This document shows, one piece after another, positions 21,943-32,815 of a DNA stretch of 64,000 nucleotides. This DNA is from Aquilaria yunnanensis. Its lineage: Eukaryota > Streptophyta > Magnoliopsida > Malvales > Thymelaeaceae. The translations under genes and the position numbers were made by a program. The notes below the pieces were generated by a model, which was not told the DNA's origin, did no database searches, and saw only the letters and a program-made list of their open reading frames with translations. Location: assembly GCA_039654915.1 (NCBI GenBank), contig CM077598.1:78768041-78832040 (forward strand). The letters run 5' to 3'. Position 1 is the first letter of the stretch. Every line of letters begins with the position of its first letter.

Positions 21943-24837
21943 TAGGGGTGAGCAACTATTTGTTTTTAACCAAAAAAAAACTAAAAAACTAAATAAATTT
22001 AGCTTTTTTGGTTATCATTATTCTGTTATTGGTTCTGTTTCAATTATAATTGAAATTTTTTTATCAATTTTTGGTTTCATGCATGAAAAAATTTGTTCGT
22101 CGAGTTAATAGATTTTTTTTCTAAGTGTTAGGCCTTTGTTGTGTATGGGCCTATTATCTCTCCCACTTTTAGTAGCCCAAACTAATTAACTTAACAAGCC
22201 CAAATGAATTGAAAAACCTAGTTACCCCTTCTGTTCACTCCTTAGTTCTTCAATCATCATCAAGGTCAAGCTTTCCATCTAGTTGAACGGGTGGGACTGC
22301 ACTAAAGTGATTTGTGGTGCTTAATTTTGGAGAGAGCGAGGCAGCAATGGTGGACCGGTGTGCTTGCTCATAATAGGCAATGATGGACCAAGGTAGGCAA
22401 TGATGTCATGGACTCATGGTGCTTGGTCAATTTTTATGATTCTCATGTTAGATTTGATTTGGGAGATTGTGGAGCAACTCAAGTTTGAACAAGAAAACAT
22501 AAGCGTTATTAGTCGGCTTGTTTTATGTTAATGAGTTATTTTGTTATTTATCGACTAAAGTGGAATTTTTAAAGTGTAGAAGCTTAATTAGTCGATCAAT
22601 CATTAGAGAAGCTTAAATTTTTAGACTAAACTCCATAGTATATTTGCTCATAATCAGATTAGAATAGAAAGCTAATATTAGCTTTTTCTCTACCGATGAC
22701 CTTTGTTTTTGTCCTACTGATTTGTTTACGTTAAATGAAATGAGTCCAAAGCTCTAGAACCTGATCGTGAATTTAGTGAAGAATGTTGTTTGTTGCTTAT
22801 CATTCCATGCTTTAAGAATAAGTAATTTTGCAAATTTTTTTATGGAATTCTAACTATTGAAAATCTTTAGTAGTAAAAGGTGTTGCAAGGTGCAAAAGAT
22901 AGGCATTCACAATTCTTGATAAATAAATAAATAAATAAATTATTTGCTTAGGATTGGTTACATGAGTGTTTAACAATTTGTTGGAATACATGAAATTAAG
23001 AACTATAATAGTTTGGGTCTGATTTCCTAGTTTCCGTAAGTGTTTGTTTTTCTTGTCATAAAAATTTGTAAAAGTACTCAAAGTATTCCAAATAGCGAGT
23101 AACTTTGTAATGTTTCTTCTTTAGTTAAACTATAGATTCACCTATATATTCTTATTAGATACTTTGTTGGCTTGGTACAATTGATAGTGTAAGGTTTTTG
23201 GAGCCAAACAACACAATGCAACTAATTGAAACCCTTCAAGATCCAAGTGAAATGGGATAAATTTGGTGTTCAAAATTTTCATACCTAGCAGGGTGAGATC
23301 TTTCACCCAATTGTTGAGTCGAATCATAAAACTTGAATAGTTGATGTGTTCAAGCTCTCTACAGTATCCACATGAACCATTCAATTCAACACACCTCCTC
23401 TAGGATCTGGAGGATTGTTTTTCTTGTGCTCATAGTGTTAGCTTACGTCTTCCAAGAAAAGACAAGAGGAGAGTGCGCTGGAAATCTTAGAACCCTTTCT
23501 GAATTTTGGCCAAGGAGGCTCTATGTGAAAATAACACTAAGTAACATATATATAATAATGCAAAACTCTGAAATGAAATAGGTTTCATAACCCTAATCCA
23601 ACTAAGTCTAATTTTGGGCTTAACAATGGATCAACTTTTGGGTTAATAATTAATCCAAAATTATCATGAAACCAAAACCAAACTATTTGGCCCTTGCATT
23701 CAAATAATCCAATTGGCTCCAAGTGTGTAATCTTATTGGCTCATATCATGTTGGCAATGATCGTAAATAATGAGTGGTGTCTAGCAACACATTATTGCCA
23801 CCCAAGTGACAAGATAGTCAATGATTCGATGAAACCTCAATGATCATTATTCATATATGCCATTGTACCTTTGTCCAGCATATCAAGACCAGGCACAAGA
23901 TATGAAATGTGCCACTTTCGTTAGCCTAATCTATGGTTTCTTGATTCCCTAGTAGATTGACTAAAACTAATGACATTGGTATCCCATATCAACTCATCTG
24001 AGCATTACCATGTATTTCTTCAGTCTCACTCAATCATGGGGCCCAAAGATATCATTCCCTTTATATAGGGGGGAAAAATACCATCTTGATCATACAAATT
24101 CCTTTGCATGATATGTGAGATACCCAATGGTCACATCCATGTTCACTTTGTTACAAGCAACAAAAAGAAGTATCAAAGTATGTTACTCATATGTAGGGAA
24201 CCTTGATTAGCTTAGGTTAAAGGACTACATATACCATGATCACTATGAGAATTGCTTATGACACTTATATGACAATCCATGTAGCATTCTCATGGCGATT
24301 CAATCCAGTATAGAAGTTTTCCAACTTGTACGCATATGTATATCATATTAGTCTCCACATATGTAGGTTTTTCTATATTATTGCAACCCACTCCACAATA
24401 ATACTTGACTAGAGACATTTAAGAATGCTATTATTCTACAGTTATAATTATGTTTAATTATTTTACACAGAAACAAACAATAAACGCAGTTACTGGAATA
24501 TTACCTCAATAAAATATCATGACTTAATGTATGAAATACAATCATTTAATGATTGGCTTTTGGTCATAACACTAACAGATAGAACATTCAAGTTTCAATG
24601 CTACCAAATAAATGGTTTTATTTATGTTTGTGCATAACCAAAGAATTGGTTTTACTTATCTTGGTGTCCAACTCCTATGCAATTTGGTTATTTTGGCTAT
24701 AAAACTGAAAAACTGAATTTTATTTTAGTTTTAGGGTAAATTTTGCTTATTTTGGTTACTAGCTTCTAAAATAAAAATTAAATTATTTTGGTAATTAATT
24801 TTCAGTTATAACCAAAATAACCGAATGATTAGTCCTA
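21943..24837. mobile_element. Non-autonomous hAT-like element with nested solo LTR
   Basis: Left end TAGGGGTGAGCA at 21943; right end, on the minus strand, TAGGACTAATCA at 24837. Flanking 8-bp direct repeats GATATCAT (21935-21942) and GATATCGT (24838-24845) match at 7 of 8 bases and are the expected hAT target duplication. The subterminal parts are rich in AACCAAAA / TTTTGGTT. Without the solo LTR at 23188-24577 and its duplicated target the element is about 1.5 kb. I see no transposase. The gag of copia C3 resumes after the right end, which supports the boundaries. Confidence 0.8.
23188..24577 (-). repeat. Solo copia LTR C (1390 bp)
   Basis: Plus-strand start TGTAAGGTTTTTGG, end ACACTAACA. 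Exact target duplications GATAG at 23183-23187 and 24578-24582. It is the most divergent solo copy and has lost the U3 palindrome present in most other copies. Confidence 0.94.
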
Positions 24838-24915
24838 GATATCGTGGTGGAATTCTTAATTCTTGCTAGCACTAAAGCCATATAGGACATGACCAAGGTA
24901 AGTTATGGGGGCTAT

Positions 24916-26099
24916 TGTAGGGTTTCAGGAGCCAAATAAATGCAACCGAAAGTAACTGAAATCCCAAGGATCCAAGTGAAATATAGTAAATCGGTGTTCA
25001 AAATTTTTACCTAGTTGGCTGAGATCTTTCACTCAACTATTGAGCGGAATCATGAAGAATAGAATAGTTGATGTGTTCAAGATCTCTATGGTATCCACAC
25101 AAGCCATTCGGATCACCACGCCTCCACCACATTCTGGAAAATGTGTTCCTCTTGCGCTTGTAGTGATAGCTTGCATCCTTCAAGGAAAGGTAAGAGGAGA
25201 GTGTGGCTGGAACCTTTTAGAACCCTTCTAATTTCATCCTTCTTGGGAGGCTAGGGTTAGGGTGAGAAAATCCTTACTATATAAGGTATTTATAATGAGG
25301 CTTAACTCCCAAGCTTAATGGGTTTCAAAACCTTAATCCAATTTGGTTTAAGTTTGAGCTTAATAATGGTACAACCTTTGGGCCAATTATTAATCCAAAA
25401 TTGTCAGGAAACCAAAACAAAATAATTTAGCCCATGCACTCAAATAATCCAACTGGCTCTAAGTGTGTGACCTTATAGGCTTCTACCACATTGGCAATGA
25501 TCATAAATCACATTTATGATCATAAACAATGAGCGATGTCTAGCAGCATATCATTGCTACCCAGGTGACAAGATAGTCGATGATTCGACTAAACCTCTAT
25601 GACCATTATTCGTATATGCCATTGTCCTTTTGTTCAAGATATGAAGACCAAACACGAGACATGGAATGTGTCACTCTCATATAGCCCAATCTATGGTTTC
25701 TTAATTCCTGAGTAGACTAACTTCAATTGATGACATTGATATCATATATCAACTCATCCGAGCATGGTCACGCATTTTCTTAGTCTCACTCTATCAAGGG
25801 GCCTAGAGATATCACTCCAATATATAGGATGGACAAATTTTATGTTGATGATACAAATCCCTCTACATGATATATGACTTACCAAGTGACCACTTTTATG
25901 TTCACTCAGTTATGAGCAACATACAACAGTATCAAAGTATGTGACTCACAAGTTGGGAACCTTGATATTTTAATGTCGAAGGACTACATACGCGATGATC
26001 ACTATGAGAAACACTTATGATACTCATAGAATGATCCACGTAGTGTTCTCTTAATGGGTTGGCCCAGTACACAAGTTCTCCCACTTGTACCCATATGTA
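24916..26099 (-). repeat. Copia LTR D, truncated by insertion of C4
   Basis: Plus-strand start TGTAGGGTTTCAGG after a candidate target site GCTAT. It aligns with the solo LTRs until CCCATATGTA, where the plus-strand element C4 begins. The remaining ~230 bp that should continue with GACTACATATCTC is not found after the 3' end of C4, so the right-hand part was lost in later rearrangement. Confidence 0.9.
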
Positions 26100-27512
26100 T
26101 GTTAGTGTTGTGCCCCAAAGCCAATCATAAGATGATTTTATTTTTGCACATTGAGTCATGATATTTTATTAAGGAATTAATCCAGTAATTATGTTTGTTG
26201 TTTTGTTTTTACGCAACATAATAAACATAATTATAACCCTTGAATAATAATATTCTTAAATGTTCCTGGTCTAGTATTATCGTGGAGTGGGTTACAATAA
26301 TACATAACGACTAGCATATGTGGAGACTAATATAAGATATGTAGTCTACATATGGGTACAAGTTGGAAAACATGTGTACTAGACCGACCCACCATGAGAA
26401 TCCTACATGGATCGTTATATGAGTGTCATAAGTGATTCTCATAGTGATTATGGTATATGTAGTCTTTTGACCTAAGGTCATCAAGGTTCCTTACATGTGA
26501 GTGTCATCCTTTGATTCTTCCCTTTGTTGCTCGTAACTGAGTGAACTTGAAGGAGGTCATTGGGTATGCCATATATCATATGGAGAGTTTTTTATGATCA
26601 AGATGGGATTTGTCCCTCTTATGTAACGAGAGTGATATCTTTGGTCCCCTTGATAGAGTGAGATTAAGAAAATGCAAGGCAATGCTCAAATGAGTTGATA
26701 TACGATATCAACGTCATCAGTTTAAGTTAGTCTACTTGGTAATCAAGAAACCACAGATTGGGCTATACAAGAGTGACACAATCCATGGCTCGTGCTTAGT
26801 CTTGACATCTTGGACAGAGGGATGATGTCATATACGAATAATGGTCATAAAGGTTTAGTTGAATCACCGACAATCTTGCCACTTGGGTAACAATGTTGTG
26901 TTGCTAGGCACCGCTCATTGCTTATGATCATAAATATGATTTATCATCATTGCCAACGTAATAAAATCCTATTAGGTCACACACATAAAGCCTATTTGGA
27001 TTATTTGAGTGCATGGGCTAATTTATTTGGGTTATGGTTTCATGATAATTTCATATTAATAATTAGCCTAAAAGTTGAGCCATTATAAAGCCCACAATTA
27101 AACCTAATTGGATTAGGGCTTTGAAACCTATTAGGCTTGGAAGTTGAGTCTCACTATAAATATATCATATAGTGAGAAATTTGCAGCTTTTGCCCTAGCC
27201 TCTGAAAAGTTCTAGCGACACTCTTCTTTTGCCATTCCTTGGAGGACGCAAGCTAGCACTGTGAGTGCAAGAGAAATGCGTTTGCCGAGATGTGGTGGAG
27301 GCAGGGTGATCCTGATAGGCTCATGTGGATACCATAGAGAGCTTGAACACATTAACTATTTAGGTTTTGTGATTCCACTCAATAGTTGGGTGAAAGATCT
27401 CAACTGAATTACGTATGAAAAATTTTGAACACCTAGTTTACCCTGTTTGACTTATATCTTTGAGGGTTTTGGTTATATTTCGCTGCGCTTGTTTGGCTCC
27501 CAAAACCTTACA
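26100..27512 (+). repeat. 5' LTR of copia C4 (1413 bp)
   Basis: Starts TGTTAGTGTTGTGCCCC and ends CCTTACA, followed by the primer site. Inserted in LTR D in the opposite direction; the left target sequence is ATGTA (26095-26099). The TATA box (27155-27163) lies inside a perfect 10-bp stem, TCTCACTATA (27149-27158) pairing with TATAGTGAGA (27168-27177). Confidence 0.95.
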
Positions 27513-27513
27513 A

Positions 27514-27525
27514 TGGTATCAGAGC
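27514..27525 (+). promoter_or_regulatory. Primer-binding site of C4
   Basis: TGGTATCAGAGC, complementary to initiator tRNA-Met, one base after the LTR. It is the only primer site in the whole four-unit array. Confidence 0.95.
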
Positions 27526-28943
27526 TACTACTGAAAACCTAAATTGGAATAGAATGTTGAATCATATGATGTATTATGTGTTCAATTTTTTTTATCATGA
27601 TTAATTAGACTGATTCATGATGCATGAAACTAGAACTCGTAATGTATATATGAGATATATGAAGAAATGACACAAATTGGTCAATAAGATTAACCCCAAA
27701 TTGATTGGTATGAGATTCCTATACGGATTAGGATTCTTAATATAGTTGCAAAAACTCTAGCATGGATCAGATTCAGGTTGTTCGGGCATCGAGAGTAGAG
27801 CACTTTTGATGGCTCGAATAAAGGTGGTCTCAGGTTGCCTAGTTGCGCAAAATAGAAGATCTCAGGATCACCACTCCGCTGACTAGCTAGTGGGATCGCC
27901 ATATGTGAAGTGCGACATTAATAAAAACTAGTTAATCAACGTGCATTAATTCGCATGCATTTTTGTTGAATGAGATTTAACATGATATGCTGATTGGTGT
28001 TTGAAGCATGGTTCATGGTTATAGCTCTTGTTGGTCATACTTGTAAATATGGCCTGCGAGTCGTGCCTTATTCTTGTTGTTCTCATTGTACATTCTCTTC
28101 TCAGCTTACTCCCTTCAAATGTAATGAGAGTTTTATATTATTAATGTAATTGTTCATTATGGGATTGTCCAATATGGTGTGTCCAAAGAGGTGACAACAA
28201 ATGGACAACCAAGTAAGGAGGAAAAGGAGCTTGTGAAGCCCCTTTTCTTTTCTTAGGCTTTTATGATATTCTCATTGGCTTAAGAATATCACATAGTTTG
28301 GGCTATAACCATGTCACATTTACTTTATTGTTAGCATGAGATGCATGTTTTATATTTGTATATGATGCATGTATAACACAACCGGAGATAATAATTAGTG
28401 AAGATCAAAAAGAAAAATCCTTCAAACCAAATATTAAGTCATTAAATGTGATGCCTTCCAAATGTTGGCACTTGTCAAGACTTTGATCAACATTGGGTGG
28501 GTATGCCAAAGCAAAGCACCTATGTTCATCTTAGTAAGGAGTGATGGGATAATGTTATATTCAAGTTGTTAAATTTGGGTTCGACTTAACTTAGTTAGCC
28601 CAATAGGATTGGGGACTTAGAGGCATAGGGTTGGGCTTAAGTTCATGAAATGAGCTTGGGCAAGTGTTGTTCACCCAACTATCCAAGAGTTGTATGAGAT
28701 GCAATTGGTAAGGAGTTGCCTACCTAAATAACTGTAACTTGAAAGAAAAGCCAATGTTGACTCAGGTTGTGGTGAAATATGGATCTTGGCCCACAAGGAT
28801 ACCTTAGCACCGATGTGTTCTGAAATAATATTAAGGGTATATTATTTTGAGTAAAATAGTGGGAGTATCATTTAATAAAAGTCTTTATTAAATTAATTCA
28901 AATGCATGACTCTTACACTGCATATTTATTGTTATAGATAACC
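27526..28943 (+). other. Leader of C4
   Basis: About 1.4 kb, non-coding, matching the leader of C1. GGAT at 28781-28784 followed by CTTGGCCC is the leader position that became the joint in units 2-4; hence only unit 1 has a full leader, and each later unit has about 135-165 bp before its gag ATG. Confidence 0.85.
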
Positions 28944-31900
28944 ATGGCAGAAAACACATTAACATGTTCATTGTGAAGGCTTATGTCCTAGAGCAGCCCA
29001 TTCCGAATGAGCATGCTACCACTGCTCCACGAGTTGAAAGGGATGCTCACAAGAGGCATTCTAATGATGCTTTGGATGTTGCTAGCCTCATGCTTATTAC
29101 CATGGAATATGAGCTTTAGAAGTAATATGAAAACATGGGGGTGTTTGATATGATCACACATCTCAAAATGCTTTTCAAAGAGCAAGATAGGCATGAGAGA
29201 TTTGAGACCTCTAAGACATTGTTTCAGTGCAAAAGGTCTAAGGGAAGTCCCATAGGTCCTCATGTGCTCAGGATGATTGGGTACATTGAGAATCTTGAGA
29301 GTTTGGGATTTGCTCTTCAGAAAGAGTTGACCATTGATGTAGTCTTGCAATTGTTGCCCGAAAGCTACAGTCAGTTTGCCATGAACTATAACATGAATGA
29401 CCTTGACAAGTCCCTCCCTGAATTGTTCAACATGTTGAGAACTGCCGAGCAAAACCTGACGAAGGCTAAGCCCATTTTGATGGTTCAATAGGGCAAGGGA
29501 AAGGGAAAAGCCAACAAGAAGAAGGATAAAGGTAAAGGAAAGTCTAATGCTAATTCTCCTTCAGGTGCACTGAAACCATCTAGTGGTGTGGCTAAGGAAA
29601 GGGAGTGCTTCAATTACAAGCAACTTGGACACTGGAAGCACAGCTGCAAGCTTTATCTTGAAGAACTTGCTAAGGTGAAGGGAGGTAAGACTTCCACTAC
29701 CGGTATTTTTGTTATGAGGCTAACTTTTGTACTTCCTCATCTTGGGCAATGGATACTGGATGTGGATCTCACATTTGTGTAAATGTGTAGGATCTAAGTA
29801 GAAGTAGAAGATTGGCCCGAGGTGAAGTTGACCTACGCGTTGGAAATGGAGCAAGAGTTGCTACCTTAGCTATAGGGACTTATGTTCTTACTTTATGTAA
29901 TGGATTAGTTTTAGAATTAGACAACTACTACTTTGTGCCTACTATTAGTAGAAATTTGATTTATGTTTCTTGTTTGGACAGGAACGGTTTTTCATTTATA
30001 ATAAAGGACAAATGTTGTTCTATTTATTTGAATAAAATTTTTTATGGTAGTGCTTAACTTAAGAATGGGTTGTCTCTTCTAGAACTCAAAAATCCAATCT
30101 ATAATGTGAATACCAGGAATGTCAGATTGAATGATTTGAACCCGACCTATCTTTGGCACTGTCGCTTGGGCCATATAAATAAGGCCCACATATCTAAGCT
30201 CCATAAGGATGGACTTTTGGACTTATTTCATTTTGAATCATGTGAGACATATGAGTCATGTCTGTTAGGCAAGATGAGCTAGCCCAATTCATAGGACAAA
30301 CTGAGAGGGCTAATGACTTACTAGGACTCATACATAGTGATGTGTGTGGCCCAATGTCTACACATGCTAGAGGAGGCTTCCAACACTTCATGACCTTTAC
30401 TGATGACATTAGTAAATATGGTTATGTGTATCTCAAGAGGCACAAGTCAGATTCCTTTCAAAAGTTCAAAGAATTCAAGAATGAATAGAGAATCAACTCG
30501 AGAAGAATATCAAAGTACTTCAATCAAATCGAGGTGGAGGGTACTTGGATTAAGAATTCCTTGACTATCTAAAGGAATATGGTATAGTATCATAACTCTC
30601 ACCACCTTGTACACCTCAATGGAATGGTGTATCTGAAAGGAGAAATCAAACTCTGCTAGACATGGTTCAATCTATGATGAGTCAAGTTGACCTTCCAAAC
30701 TCCTTTTGGGGACATACTCTAGAGACAACCGCTTTTACACTAAATCAAGTTCCATCTAAATCGGTTCAAAAGACACCATATGTAAGGTGGAGTGGGAGGC
30801 ATCCTAGTCTGTCTTTTATGAATATTTGGGGCTGTGACACTTCTGTGAAATGTCAATCCTCTGACAAGCTAGGTCTTAAATCCCATAAATGCCTCTTTGT
30901 TGGTTATCCTAAAGAAACAAAGGGTTATTATTTTTATAATCCTACTAAGCAAAAAGTGATTGTTGCTCAAACTGGTGTCTTTCTAGGGAAAGACTTTCTC
31001 TCTAAAGGAACCAGTAGGAGGAAAGTAGAACTTGATGAAATTCAACAACAACAAGGGGACATCGAACCTGAAATAGAACCTGGACAGACACCATAAGATG
31101 TTGTGGTCCAAGAGTCTGTCCCTGTCGCATAGAGCCTACATAGGTCTGGTACACTCAGCGTGAGGACAACAGATATGGATTTCTCATGACTCACACTGGT
31201 GATGTGATGCTCATGGATCGAAATGAGCCCACAACTTACCAGTAAGCTATGTCGGAGCCTGACTCTGAGAAGTGGCTAGTGGCAATGAAGTCTGAGATGG
31301 AATCCATATATGAAAACCAAGTATGGACTTTGGTTGATCCACCTGAAGGGGTAAAACCTATAGGGTGCAAATGGCTTTTGAAGAAGAAAACTAACATGGA
31401 TGGTAATGTGATTACCTTTAAGGGACGATCGGTTGTAAAAGATTTCAAGAAAATTCATGGTATTGACTATGATGAGAAATTTTCACCAGTTGCCATGCTT
31501 AAATCCATCTAAATCTTATTGGCTATTGCTGCACACTATGATTATGAAATATAGTGAATGGATGTCAAAATGGCATTGCTAAATGGAAAGCTAGTTGAGG
31601 ATGTGTACATGACACAACCTGAGGGTTTTGTCACTCCTGAGAATACCAATAAAGTGTGCAAGTTGTAAAGGTCCATTTATGGACTAAAGCAAGCTTCTCA
31701 AAGTTGGAATCTTCATCTTGATGAAGCAATCAAAGAGTTTGGTCTTATCAACAATGAAGATGAACATTGGGTCTACAAGAAGGTTAGTGGGAGTGCTATT
31801 GTCTTCTTAGTGTTGTATGTAGATGACATATTACTCATTAGTAATGATGTTCTGGAGCTACAGTTTGTGAAGACTTGGCTAGGGATATGTTTCTCTATGA

Positions 31901-32616
31901 AGGGCTTGGGTGAAGCAGCCTATGTGTTAGCCATTAGGATCTATAAAGATAGATCTAGAAAATTGCTCATCCTAAGTCAAAGTACATACATTGACAATGT
32001 GCTAGAGAGGTTTAGCATGCAAGACTCCAAGAAAGGATTCTTGCCCATGTCACATGGCATAACTTTTTCTAGATCTCAGTTTACGAGTACACCTCAAGAG
32101 AGAAAGCACATGAGTAAGATTTCATATGCCTCGACAATTGGATCTATCATGTATGCCATGATATGTAGTCATCTCGATGTCTCATATGCCTTGAGCATGA
32201 CGAGCAGGTACTAATTGAACCCCGGTGAGAGTCACTAGACAGTTGTTAAGAACATCCTTAAGTGCTTACGAAGGATTAAGGATGCATTCTTGGTCTTTGG
32301 GGGCAAGGATGAGCTCGTTGTAAGGGGTTACACTGATTCTAGCTTCCAATCTGATAAGGAAGATTTTACTTCACAATCTGGTTATGTGTTTTGTATTGGT
32401 TGTGGTGTTGTGAGCTGGAAGACTTCAAAGCAAGAGATAGTAACAGACTCTACAATAGAATCTGAGTACATTGTCGGCTCTGATGCTACGACGGAGGCAG
32501 TTTGGATCAAGTTCATCAGAGAACTTGGAGTGGTTCCAAGCATTGCCGACCTGATTGAGCTCTATTGTGACAAGAATGGAACAATTGCACGGGCTAAGGA
32601 ACTTCGATCTCACTAG
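28944..32616 (+). pseudogene. C4 unit 1 gag-pol
   Basis: A complete but dead copia polyprotein region. Gag starts at 28944 and lacks about 85 bp after the tenth codon, then runs through the QLLPESYSQFA segment to a TAG at 29489. The zinc knuckle is damaged (CFNYKQLGHWKHSC: second Cys replaced by Tyr). Integrase zinc-binding HCRLGHIN and CESCLLGKM, catalytic-core HSDVCGP and the SERRNQT region are present, then the conserved GYPKETKGYYFYNP segment. RT has YVDDILLI near 31815-31845; RNase H has GYTDSSFQSD and TDSTIESEY. Several stops and frameshifts, including one in the GKM segment shared by all units. Ends with TAG at 32614. Confidence 0.92.
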
Positions 32617-32680
32617 TAATCCAAACACATACTCCGACTCTGTCATCTCATTAATGAGATCATTGAAATGGATGATGTGA

Positions 32681-32684
32681 GGAT
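32681..32684 (+). other. Tandem junction between C4 units 1 and 2
   Basis: Pol tail GATGTGA is followed by GGAT then CTTGGCCC of a gag leader. An unbroken pol tail reads GATATGCAGG at this point (57984, 60779) and an unbroken leader reads TATGGATCTT (28779), so the joint is at a shared GGAT. Confidence 0.9.
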
Positions 32685-32815
32685 CTTGGCCCATTAGAAT
32701 ACCTTAGCACGGAGGTGTTTTGAGTAAAATAGTGGAAGTATCATTTAATAATTTCCTTATTAAATGAATTAGAATGCTTGAATCTTACACTACATATTTG
32801 CTATTATAGATAACC

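Larger units (their letters stand above)
20678..24915 (+). mobile_element. Copia C3, 5' end fragment (LTR, primer site, start of gag)
   Basis: A short-LTR copia on the plus strand: LTR 20678-21047, primer site, non-coding leader and a Gag N-terminus from 21702. The gag is cut at 21942 by a hAT element and resumes at 24838, then is cut again at 24916 by a minus-strand copia LTR. The family differs from C1/C4 in LTR length and sequence. Confidence 0.75.

Noticed and set aside
22920..22940. AAATAAATAAAT microsatellite as a feature of interest
   Set aside because: Short simple repeat inside the hAT element; common in plants and without further structure.
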